Assembly (NCBI GenBank): GCA_910578495.1
Contig: CAJTRE010000048.1
Coordinates: 3,761-14,246 of the forward strand
Direction: 5' to 3'
DNA: 10,486 bases
From: an uncultured Dorea sp.
GTDB lineage: Bacteria > Bacillota > Clostridia > Lachnospirales > Lachnospiraceae
Positions within the stretch are counted from its first letter, which is position 1. Each line of letters opens with the position of its first letter. Below the pieces are notes generated by a model, which was not told the origin of the DNA, did no database searches, and saw only the letters and a program-made list of their open reading frames with translations. Made by a program: the position numbers and the translations under genes. Shown in pieces: positions 1 to 6,192 of this stretch.

Positions 1-154
1 TTCCAATCTGAAATAAATCCTCCGCCTCTATGCCTCGGTTGTAAAATCGTTTTACAACGCACCAGACAAGCCCTGTATTTTCTTCTACCAATTGCGCTCT
101 CGCCTCTTTATCTCCTTCGTGGGATTTCTGAATCAAAGCGATTGTATGGTCCAT
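1..154 (-). CDS. sigF: RNA polymerase sigma-F factor, N-terminal part (runs off the left edge)
   Basis: This is the forespore-specific sigma factor SigF (SpoIIAC), which directs RNA polymerase to early forespore genes after asymmetric division. Only the first 51 codons are in the window; the frame is open to base 2. The visible part starts MDHTIALIQKSHEGDKEARA and continues into a region resembling the start of sigma region 2: LVWCVVKRFYNRG followed by EAEDLFQIG. This closely follows the B. subtilis SigF pattern (LVWSVVQRF.NRG...DDLFQIG as remembered) and fits SigF better than SigG. The ATG at 154 has an AAAGGA ribosome binding site about 8 nt upstream and overlaps the end of spoIIAB by 22 nt, so translation is probably coupled. 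It lacks the longer N-terminal extension of the Bacillus protein. It is the third gene of a spoIIA operon, which supports F over other sporulation sigma factors. Confidence 0.93.
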   Translation of the reverse strand, partial: MDHTIALIQKSHEGDKEARAQLVEENTGLVWCVVKRFYNRGIEAEDLFQIG

Positions 155-588
155 AATTTACGTCCTTTTCCAATTGTTTTTTCCATTTTTACAACAGTTC
201 CTTTGCCCGGTTCTGACTCTACCTCCAGACGGTCCATGAACGCTTCCATAAAGGAAAAACCCATACCGGAACGATCCTGCTCCGGCTTCGTTGTAAAGAG
301 CGGCTCCATCGCCCGTTTTACATCCTCGATTCCTTTTCCCTCGTCTTCAATTTCCAGATACAAGGTCCTCTCCTTCGTCCGGCACCGGATACAAATATTA
401 TGTACTTCATTTTCATATCCATGAATAATGGCGTTTGTCACCGCTTCGGACACAGCGGTCTTTACATCCGACACTTCCTCAACGGTTGGGTTCAAAGATG
501 TCATAAATGACGCAACCGTTACTCTGGCAAATGACTCATTTGAAGAACGGCTGTCAAAAATAAGTTTCATTTCATTGGTATTGTTCAT
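133..588 (-). CDS. spoIIAB: Anti-sigma F factor SpoIIAB (serine kinase)
   Basis: SpoIIAB binds and inhibits sigma-F and also phosphorylates the anti-anti-sigma factor SpoIIAA using ATP. The 151-residue product is near the family length (146 in B. subtilis) and shows the GHKL ATPase motifs in order: N-box EAVTNAIIHGY (residues 48-58, with the Mg/ATP-binding Glu and Asn), G1 box DEGKGIED (82-89), PLFTTKPE (97-104) as the lid, and G2 box SGMGF (107-111). ESFARVTVASF (18-28) carries the Arg known in the B. subtilis protein to contact partners. The ATG at 588 sits 7-8 nt behind a strong GGAGG that lies across the end of spoIIAA, and only 3 nt separate the two genes. Its stop lies inside the first codons of sigF. 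The protein acts in the cytoplasm of the predivisional cell and forespore. Confidence 0.97.
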   Translation of the reverse strand: MNNTNEMKLIFDSRSSNESFARVTVASFMTSLNPTVEEVSDVKTAVSEAVTNAIIHGYENEVHNICIRCRTKERTLYLEIEDEGKGIEDVKRAMEPLFTTKPEQDRSGMGFSFMEAFMDRLEVESEPGKGTVVKMEKTIGKGRKLWTIQSL

Positions 589-591
589 TAA

Positions 592-900
592 TTAATCCTC
601 CTCATAAATCTGCATAATCTTTGTCACGCCTGACATAGTTAATATCTTCTTCATTCTTTCATTGGTGTGAACCGCATACACCCCTCCTCCCAGCATGTAG
701 ACTCGTTTATACCTGCCCATGATCACTCCGATTCCTGAACTGTCCATAAAATTCGTTTCTTCAAAATCAAAAATCACATACCGGATATGATTTTTCTCAA
801 TCAATTGATCTGACCTTTTCCGAATATACTCTGCATTATGATGATCCAGTTCATTTGGAAGGAAAATAGTCAGACAGTTTTCCTGTACTTGATATTTCAT
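592..900 (-). CDS. spoIIAA: Anti-sigma F factor antagonist SpoIIAA
   Basis: SpoIIAA is a STAS-domain protein that, when unphosphorylated, releases sigma-F from SpoIIAB. The product has 102 residues. NELDHHNAE (residues 17-25) and MDSSGIGVIMGRY (52-64) are the STAS signatures; Ser55 in DSSG aligns with the Ser58 phosphorylated by SpoIIAB in B. subtilis. I chose the ATG at 900 (MKYQVQEN...) because an AAGGGG ribosome binding site lies about 7 nt upstream. The frame is open to a further ATG at 951, but that would add 17 residues (including SRLKEKGN) with no counterpart in the family and would place the start just next to the upstream terminator hairpin. The C-terminus is about 15 residues shorter than the Bacillus protein and ends in acidic EED. 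It is the first gene of the spoIIA operon. Confidence 0.96.
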   Translation of the reverse strand: MKYQVQENCLTIFLPNELDHHNAEYIRKRSDQLIEKNHIRYVIFDFEETNFMDSSGIGVIMGRYKRVYMLGGGVYAVHTNERMKKILTMSGVTKIMQIYEED

Positions 901-917
901 AATGTTCCCCTTTTCTT

Positions 918-948
918 TTAATCTGCTTGAAAACGATTGATTTCCTGT
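918..948 (-). promoter_or_regulatory. Candidate sigma-H-type promoter of the spoIIA operon
   Basis: On the minus strand ACAGGAAAT (948-940) matches the sigma-H -35 pattern RnAGGAwww, and GCAGATTAA (926-918) is one mismatch from the -10 pattern RnnGAATww with a 13-nt gap. In B. subtilis spoIIA is transcribed by sigma-H, which is why this pattern was sought. The weak points are the spacer, about 1 nt long, and the closeness of the -10 to the ribosome binding site of spoIIAA at 907-912, which would give a leader of only about 10 nt. I regard this as a candidate only; the -35 match is better than the -10 match. Confidence 0.3.
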
Positions 949-953
949 CACAC

Positions 954-994
954 AAGAAGAAGGATATGCAATCTAATTGCATATCCTTCTTCTT
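954..994 (-). terminator. Perfect 19-bp hairpin, intrinsic terminator after the TPR gene
   Basis: Bases 954-972 (AAGAAGAAGGATATGCAAT) are exactly complementary to 976-994, leaving a 3-nt loop (973-975). Read on the minus strand, the purine-rich 5' arm is followed by a stem with a GGATATGC core and a 3' arm ending in a T-rich TTCTTCTT tract, the layout of an intrinsic terminator. It begins 21 nt after the stop codon of the TPR gene and ends about 5 nt before the candidate spoIIA promoter, so it separates the two operons. The symmetry means it could also work in the other direction, but no plus-strand gene needs it. Confidence 0.8.
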
Positions 995-1014
995 ACGTAA
1001 TTTCAAATCTTTCT

Positions 1015-2463
1015 CTATTGTGTATCTATATCCTGCGTATCGTTGTCCTGTGTACCCATATCCTGCGTACCATCGTCCTGTGTACCATCATCCTGTGTAG
1101 TACCTTCTCCGCCTTGCGTATCAGGATTCTTCTTTCCTTTGGTGTTCTGCGCCTCCAGAGCTTCTTTGGCTTTGGCCGCCGAATCGGTATCTTTCAATTC
1201 TTCTACTAGTTTCTGATAGAGGATATTGGCTTTATCCTGCTCTCCCTCTTTTTCGTATGACTGGGCAAGAAGAAGCATTGCCGCTCCATCGCCGTATCCT
1301 GCATCCATCTTTGATACCTTCTCCAGATTCTCGATGGCAGTCTTATAGTTTGCCACCTTGAAACTGTCTCTTGCACTGTCCAGAAGTTTCTGACACATCC
1401 TCGGATACAGTGTATCTGTTATCTTTTTATAGCGATCTTGTCCCTCTGTTCCAAGGGCGTCCGGTTTTACTTTTAAAAGTTCATCCAACATCGCATTGTC
1501 ACTCATATCTGACGCTGTAAAATGTTGATAAATATTCATGACAATCTCATAACTTTCTTTAGTGGACTCTGCCGTTGCTTTTGCGTTCTTACTTTCCTCA
1601 TTGGTAGAACGATACTCTTCTAACTCTGTTTTCAAAACGCTGATCTGCGCCTCCTGCGTGGCAATCTTATCACTAAATTCTACCGTCTGCTTATTCAATT
1701 CTTTCTGCCTTGAAGAACTCACAGCCGGCAGCACAAGAAACCACATAACCGCTACACCGACCACAACGCCAATCATAATATTTATAATGGTATGAAGACC
1801 GGAATGTTCTTTATAGTTGGTCGATACCGGCTGGATAATTGATTCATTACCGATATTATAGGTAACCGTCCGCTCGTCCTGTTTCTCATTTTCTTTCGTC
1901 CGAACAACACGATTCTTCCGAATCTGATTCAACTCATGCATATACCGCAAAGTGAAGCTGTCTGTCGTATCCAGTCTGTGTGCAATGCGAAGCGCCCTTC
2001 TGGCATTGGTATACTGCTCTGTCTTCAGATAAAGAAGCGCCAAAAGCTGATAGGCTTTCACATAACCCGAATGAGAGGAAACTGCTTTTTTCAGTTGGAT
2101 GATTGCCATATCCTCACCATTTTGCTTTGCGTAAGCCAGTCCCTGATTGAATCGTTTCACCGCCTGATTGATTCCTTCCAGTTCTCCGGGTACTTCCTGA
2201 ACTTTTTTGATGTAATAGTTTGCGATATTATCATTAGATTGGAAGTTTTTGCTGAGAATCCATTCCACCAGCGCCTCTACTACATCGCCGCGTCCATAAT
2301 ACACAAGCCCGAGAAGATTCCTCGCCGCGATATTTTCTCTATTATATTGTAAACTTTTACGAAGAGAAACAATCGCCCCGGAAAGATCCCGAATCGTTGC
2401 TTTCTTCAATCCGTCATTGTACCAGAAATTCGACTGGTAGATCAGTTTTGTTGAATAATCCAT
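1015..2463 (-). CDS. Membrane-anchored tetratricopeptide-repeat protein, unknown function
   Basis: Predicted 482-residue bitopic protein. Residues about 15-180 form helical TPR-like repeats (for example AIVSLRKSLQYNRENIAARNLLG and AIIQLKKAVSS...AYQLLALLYL). A basic segment (KNRVVRTKENEK) precedes one membrane helix at about 225-247 (INIMIGVVVGVAVMWFLVLP), placing the first half in the cytoplasm and the rest outside. A coiled coil follows (about 251-305, QKELNKQTVEFSDK...), then a second TPR-like block (about 361-433, FKVANYKTAIENLEKV...). The end is a low-complexity tail rich in Thr, Gln and Asp. The frame is open to an ATG at 2490, but the ATG at 2463 has an AAAGGGGA ribosome binding site 5-6 nt upstream and is preferred. 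It starts 10 nt after the 44-aa gene and ends before the hairpin at 954-994. TPR modules suggest a protein-interaction or scaffold role on both faces of the membrane; no catalytic motif is visible. I do not recognise a named family. Confidence 0.88.
   Translation of the reverse strand: MDYSTKLIYQSNFWYNDGLKKATIRDLSGAIVSLRKSLQYNRENIAARNLLGLVYYGRGDVVEALVEWILSKNFQSNDNIANYYIKKVQEVPGELEGINQAVKRFNQGLAYAKQNGEDMAIIQLKKAVSSHSGYVKAYQLLALLYLKTEQYTNARRALRIAHRLDTTDSFTLRYMHELNQIRKNRVVRTKENEKQDERTVTYNIGNESIIQPVSTNYKEHSGLHTIINIMIGVVVGVAVMWFLVLPAVSSSRQKELNKQTVEFSDKIATQEAQISVLKTELEEYRSTNEESKNAKATAESTKESYEIVMNIYQHFTASDMSDNAMLDELLKVKPDALGTEGQDRYKKITDTLYPRMCQKLLDSARDSFKVANYKTAIENLEKVSKMDAGYGDGAAMLLLAQSYEKEGEQDKANILYQKLVEELKDTDSAAKAKEALEAQNTKGKKNPDTQGGEGTTQDDGTQDDGTQDMGTQDNDTQDIDTQ
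1018..1098 (-). repeat. 15-bp tandem repeat encoding TQDxx pentapeptides
   Basis: The last 27 codons of the TPR gene encode TQDDG, TQDDG, TQDMG, TQDND, TQDID and a final TQ. At DNA level this is a 15-bp unit repeated about five times with drift (recurring tcctgtgta / tcctgcgta on the plus strand). The tail is acidic and presumably disordered, on the extracytoplasmic side if the membrane topology is right. Such tracts can change copy number by slippage without shifting the frame. Confidence 0.85.
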
Positions 2464-2473
2464 AGACTCCCCT

Positions 2474-2608
2474 TTATTTTGTCTTTTCAATCACTTCATG
2501 CAGAATATCTGTCATGTCCGTTAAATCTTCCTGATAGACTGCTCCTTCAATATCTTCTACTTCCAGACTTGGCTGGAACTTCTGGATCTCTTCTTCAAAA
2601 TTAAGCAT
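2474..2608 (-). CDS. Small acidic protein of 44 residues between folC and the TPR gene
   Basis: An ORF from ATG 2608 to TAA 2474 encodes MLNFEEEIQKFQPSLEVEDI..., ending HEVIEKTK. It is strongly acidic in its first two thirds (EEE, EVED, EDLTD) with no Cys and no membrane helix; a short amphipathic helix is likely at the end (MTDILHEVIEKTK). The ribosome binding site GGGAGGAGA is among the best in the window, 5-7 nt before the ATG. The first 8 bases overlap the end of folC (ATGCTTAA, folC stop inside), and the next gene starts 10 nt after its stop, so it fills the gap exactly as an operon member would. I do not recognise the family. The ribosome binding site and tight packing make it a probable real gene; a small partner or regulator of the TPR protein is only a guess from position. 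Confidence 0.82.
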   Translation of the reverse strand: MLNFEEEIQKFQPSLEVEDIEGAVYQEDLTDMTDILHEVIEKTK

Positions 2609-3947
2609 AATTATCTCCTCCCGGCAATAGCTTTTTAATCATACCTGCAAGGTACAGTGACCCCAGACAATACACTTCGCCGCCTCCCCTTTCTTCAAAG
2701 GCAGTCTTAACGGCGCTCTCAAGGTCCGCTCTGGCAATCACTTTTTGATCGGTATATGTCTCAAACACAGATTTTAACTCTTCTGCGGAAATCTTTCTGC
2801 GATCCTCGATTTCTGTTGTGATGTAACATTTGGCCTCCAGATTGTTGCAAAGATACGCAATCATCTGTTCATATTTTTTATCTGCCGCCACCGAAAAAAT
2901 TACAACAGGACGACTCTTTGCATCCGGATACAGTAATTTAACGCTTTCTACAAAAGCCTCAACAGCTCCCGGATTATGCGCTCCGTCTATCAATAAATGC
3001 GGTAACACCTGCTCCATTCTTCCTTCCCATCGAATAGATCCAATTGCTTCTTTCCACCGTCTTGTCCGCCCTTCGTCTTCCCCATGGCTTCCAAACACAT
3101 ACTCCATAGCTTCAAGTGCTATCTCTGCATTCATAACTTGATAGCAGCCACAAATCGGGACATACCATATATCATCTTTATCATACGCATTCTGTCTTGA
3201 AAATGCAATACAGTTTCTTTTAACTTCCCGGATTTCGAACGCATTTTTCGAGATTTCTCTACAGGGAGCGTTCCTGTCTCTGGCAGTTTGTCTTATCACC
3301 TGTGCCGCCGCCTCATTGCTGCCATCACAAAACACCGGAACACCTTCTTTTATAATTCCGGCTTTCTCTGCGGCAATCTTTTCGATGGTGTCTCCCAAAA
3401 TATCGGTATGATCCAGACTGATCGATGTAATGATGGAAAGAAACGGATGTTCTATAGAATTTGTAGCGTCCAGCCGGCCGCCAAGTCCGGTCTCCAGAAT
3501 AATATATTCCACGTCCATACGCTCAAAAATTATCATTCCCATCCCAAAGAGAAATTCAAAATAAGACGGGTGTCCTATTCCTTCTTCTTCCATCTTCCCG
3601 GCAACTGTAACGGTTTCGCAAAATGCCTCATAGAACAGTTCATCATCCACCGGTTTCCTGTCCATCTGAATTCGTTCATTCATAGATACCAGATGGGGTG
3701 AAGTGAAAAAACCACTCCTCTTCCCCTCTGCTTCCAGTATTGCCTGCATATAAGCACACACAGAACCCTTACCGTTCGTTCCCGCCACATGGATGATCTT
3801 TCTCTCTACAGCCGGGTTCCCCAGTCGTTTCATAAACTGCTTTGTATGCTCCAATGGGTGTTTTATTGTAAACTTGGGAAGCTCTTCGATATAATCGACA
3901 GCTTCCCTGTAGTTCTGCGGTATTTTTCCCGATTCTATATTCATCAT
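2601..3947 (-). CDS. folC: Bifunctional folylpolyglutamate synthase / dihydrofolate synthase
   Basis: FolC adds glutamate to dihydropteroate and extends polyglutamate tails on folates, using ATP, in the cytoplasm. The 448 residues are typical for the family. Visible Mur-ligase-type motifs are: P-loop HVAGTNGKGSVCAYM (residues 53-67), TSPHL (82-86), ETGLGGRLDATN (152-163), SISLDHTDILG (175-185), KAGIIK (195-200, with the probably carbamylated Lys), and in the C-terminal glutamate domain LIDGAHNPGA (319-328) and CLGSLYL (427-433). The ATG at 3947 overlaps the stop of the LTA synthase-like gene by ATGA; a second Met codon follows immediately at 3944. GGAGAAAG upstream fits either start. The gene sits in a cluster with valS, as valS-folC does in B. 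subtilis, but here with one extra gene between them. Confidence 0.96.
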   Translation of the reverse strand: MMNIESGKIPQNYREAVDYIEELPKFTIKHPLEHTKQFMKRLGNPAVERKIIHVAGTNGKGSVCAYMQAILEAEGKRSGFFTSPHLVSMNERIQMDRKPVDDELFYEAFCETVTVAGKMEEEGIGHPSYFEFLFGMGMIIFERMDVEYIILETGLGGRLDATNSIEHPFLSIITSISLDHTDILGDTIEKIAAEKAGIIKEGVPVFCDGSNEAAAQVIRQTARDRNAPCREISKNAFEIREVKRNCIAFSRQNAYDKDDIWYVPICGCYQVMNAEIALEAMEYVFGSHGEDEGRTRRWKEAIGSIRWEGRMEQVLPHLLIDGAHNPGAVEAFVESVKLLYPDAKSRPVVIFSVAADKKYEQMIAYLCNNLEAKCYITTEIEDRRKISAEELKSVFETYTDQKVIARADLESAVKTAFEERGGGEVYCLGSLYLAGMIKKLLPGGDNYA

Positions 3948-6151
3948 TCTTTCTCTCCGTCTATCTGCTTAGTCCACGACTTTGTCAAATCGGTTGCAGT
4001 CCCTTCCATAGCTGTAAGCTTCCCATCCTGATAGAGATAATCCATTGATTTACGGAACAATGTATTGCTTGAACCCATCTGTTTTACAGTAACAACATCC
4101 CCGTCTTTTAACTCTGTCTGCGGAAGGTCGATTCGGGTGTTATTGAGGAACTTGCTCTCTTGTCGTTTTCCATTAATTTCAACCTTGCTCTGCTTGGTAA
4201 AATTCTGGCCATACAAACTATACCCTTCTTCCAGATAGGCTACCACATTTTTCAAAGTGACGTCTTTGACTCCCATAGTCATATGCCCCTCTGTGATCGG
4301 AAGTTTTCCATCATAGATATACTGATCGCCGTATAAAATATCATACTGCAAAAGCTCTAAGTCTGCCAGATAATTCTTGGACTGACGCCTCTGTTGATGA
4401 TAATTGAACACCGTACCGGAATGAATGTCCAGACGATCCAGTACATCTGACATGATCTGATAGGCCGGAATATTGCGGTCTTCTTTCTTAAGACCGATAT
4501 TATCCCAGATTACATAGTTGGTATTATAGAGATAACGGCTCTTTAAATCCGCCGCCTCTAATCCCATCGTCGGCAGGTGATCTCCGTAAAACACAACAAC
4601 TGCGGGCTCGTCTCTTTCCTCCACCGCTTTCACAAGATTTCCTGCAAACTGGTCCATCTCATAAACCTGATTTACGTAATATTCCCATCGATTCTTCTTT
4701 GCTTCATCTTCAATTCCATCTATACGAATCTTAGGATTCTCAATAATCTGTTCCTCCGGATACTCGCCATGTCCCTGCACGCTGATTCCAAATACAAAAT
4801 CCTGCTGCTCGGTCGTATCCATCGCTTCCATAATATGCTGAATTAAGATGTCGTCTTTCGCCCAGCCGTTTTCGGTAAGCTGAAGAATATTCATAAATTC
4901 TTTACTCGTATAGCTGTCAAATCCCATGTGGTCAAATACCTTGGAACGGCTGTAGAAATTACCACCGTTATTATGAAGGGCATGCGTACCATAGCCAAGA
5001 GAACCCAGCGCCGTCGCCGCACTTTCACACACCCGGTCTTTTAACACCGTCTTATACGGATACTCTCCAGGACCGAAATAACGCAGATTCATACCGGTTA
5101 AAACCTCAAACTCTGTATTGGCAGTTCCCGCTCCTACCGATGGAACTTTGAAATATCCGGAGGAATATTTCTTATACATCTTGTGAAGATTCGGACTTGC
5201 GTCCTGAGAGGTGGTGAAAAATTCCGCCTCATCCACATCAAAATAAGATTCTAACTGAACTACAATAATATTCGGGCGCTTATCTTTCATGCGCCCTGTC
5301 ACACTCTTGGTCAGCTCTCCATGATTGCCGATAGCGTCAATCACCTTGTCGTTGTAACCTGTCGGCTCATTAATTCCTGTATTAAATACACTTGCCATAA
5401 AACAATATGGCAGACCGTAATCCTCATAAGCAAACGCAATATTTCCGAAATACGTTGAAACCACTCGTTTTTCCACAGCCAGATTTGACGCAAACATATA
5501 AAGCACTGCACAGACGACAATTCCGATAAGCGCCCGGACTCTATGACATTTTCCTTCATACTGGCCGCCTCGCCGCCACATAGACACTAACCACACGCAA
5601 ACTGCCACTATTCCAATCAGTACGATCACAATCTCAATTCCATTGAAATAATTATTGATAAGGCTCAAACCGTCTGTTGCAACTTTCAAATCCTGAGCGT
5701 TAAACGGCGTGACACGCACCATCAGCATATAACCGTTGGCGATGCCAAGTGCCAGCCACAAAACACCGATGATGATACGCACAAACACACGACGCTTGAA
5801 TAAATACACGATGGAAAAAGTAATAAATATCATAAAAGCGTTATACAAAAAAACCATCGGTGTATCTGCCATGTAATCCCATGCTTTAAATACAGAATGC
5901 CTGGAAATCGCTTCTATGGTAAAGTTGATCAGGCAGGCGAAAAGGGCATGGAATACCAGAGAAAAACGGTTCATGAACTTGTAAACAGGTTTCATCTTCT
6001 TTGCAAACGCACTGTTCCTCCGCTCTTCAAGAATCCTTTCACGCCTTTCTTTTCTGGCTTTCCAATATGCCTTTACATCTTCTTTTTTCAGATTTTTCAA
6101 TTTCTGAATCCCGCCTTTGATATCGGGCTTTTTTATATGAATCTTCTTCAT
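3944..6151 (-). CDS. LTA synthase-family sulfatase (membrane phosphoglycerol-transferase-like)
   Basis: A 735-residue membrane enzyme of the LtaS/MdoB alkaline-phosphatase superfamily. The N-terminus (about 1-58) is highly basic and cytoplasmic. About five membrane helices follow (roughly 63-82, 97-117, 122-142, 171-191, 205-223), then the extracellular sulfatase domain from about 290 to 590. Motifs: NIIVVQLESYFD (294-305, metal-binding Glu301), GAGTANTEFEVLTG (340-353, with Thr343 as the likely nucleophile), VQGHGEYP (458-465, His461) and VVFYGDHLPTMG (519-530, Asp524-His525). These match the catalytic layout of S. aureus LtaS. By family it would transfer glycerol-phosphate from phosphatidylglycerol to a polymer or glycan; the exact acceptor cannot be read here. 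Residues about 615-735 form an additional C-terminal domain not needed for catalysis. The ATG at 6151 has AAGGGGA 6 nt upstream; the gene lies 41 nt after valS and overlaps folC. Confidence 0.92.
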   Translation of the reverse strand: MKKIHIKKPDIKGGIQKLKNLKKEDVKAYWKARKERRERILEERRNSAFAKKMKPVYKFMNRFSLVFHALFACLINFTIEAISRHSVFKAWDYMADTPMVFLYNAFMIFITFSIVYLFKRRVFVRIIIGVLWLALGIANGYMLMVRVTPFNAQDLKVATDGLSLINNYFNGIEIVIVLIGIVAVCVWLVSMWRRGGQYEGKCHRVRALIGIVVCAVLYMFASNLAVEKRVVSTYFGNIAFAYEDYGLPYCFMASVFNTGINEPTGYNDKVIDAIGNHGELTKSVTGRMKDKRPNIIVVQLESYFDVDEAEFFTTSQDASPNLHKMYKKYSSGYFKVPSVGAGTANTEFEVLTGMNLRYFGPGEYPYKTVLKDRVCESAATALGSLGYGTHALHNNGGNFYSRSKVFDHMGFDSYTSKEFMNILQLTENGWAKDDILIQHIMEAMDTTEQQDFVFGISVQGHGEYPEEQIIENPKIRIDGIEDEAKKNRWEYYVNQVYEMDQFAGNLVKAVEERDEPAVVVFYGDHLPTMGLEAADLKSRYLYNTNYVIWDNIGLKKEDRNIPAYQIMSDVLDRLDIHSGTVFNYHQQRRQSKNYLADLELLQYDILYGDQYIYDGKLPITEGHMTMGVKDVTLKNVVAYLEEGYSLYGQNFTKQSKVEINGKRQESKFLNNTRIDLPQTELKDGDVVTVKQMGSSNTLFRKSMDYLYQDGKLTAMEGTATDLTKSWTKQIDGEKE

Positions 6152-6192
6152 AATATCCCCTTATATGAATGCCTTATATTTATACCTGTTGC

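Noticed and set aside
901..951. Upstream start (ATG 951) for spoIIAA
   Set aside because: It would add 17 residues without family counterpart; the ATG at 900 has a good ribosome binding site and fits the family N-terminus.
1936..2352. A 138-codon open frame on the plus strand opposite the TPR gene
   Set aside because: It is a mirror frame of a well-supported gene, with no ribosome binding site and no recognisable domain.
2464..2490. Upstream start (ATG 2490) for the TPR protein
   Set aside because: It lies inside the 44-aa gene and lacks a good ribosome binding site; ATG 2463 has AAAGGGGA at the right distance.
6152..6192. Possible separate promoter for the LTA synthase-like gene
   Set aside because: The 41-nt gap is AT-rich but shows no paired -35 and -10 elements; only a ribosome binding site is clear.
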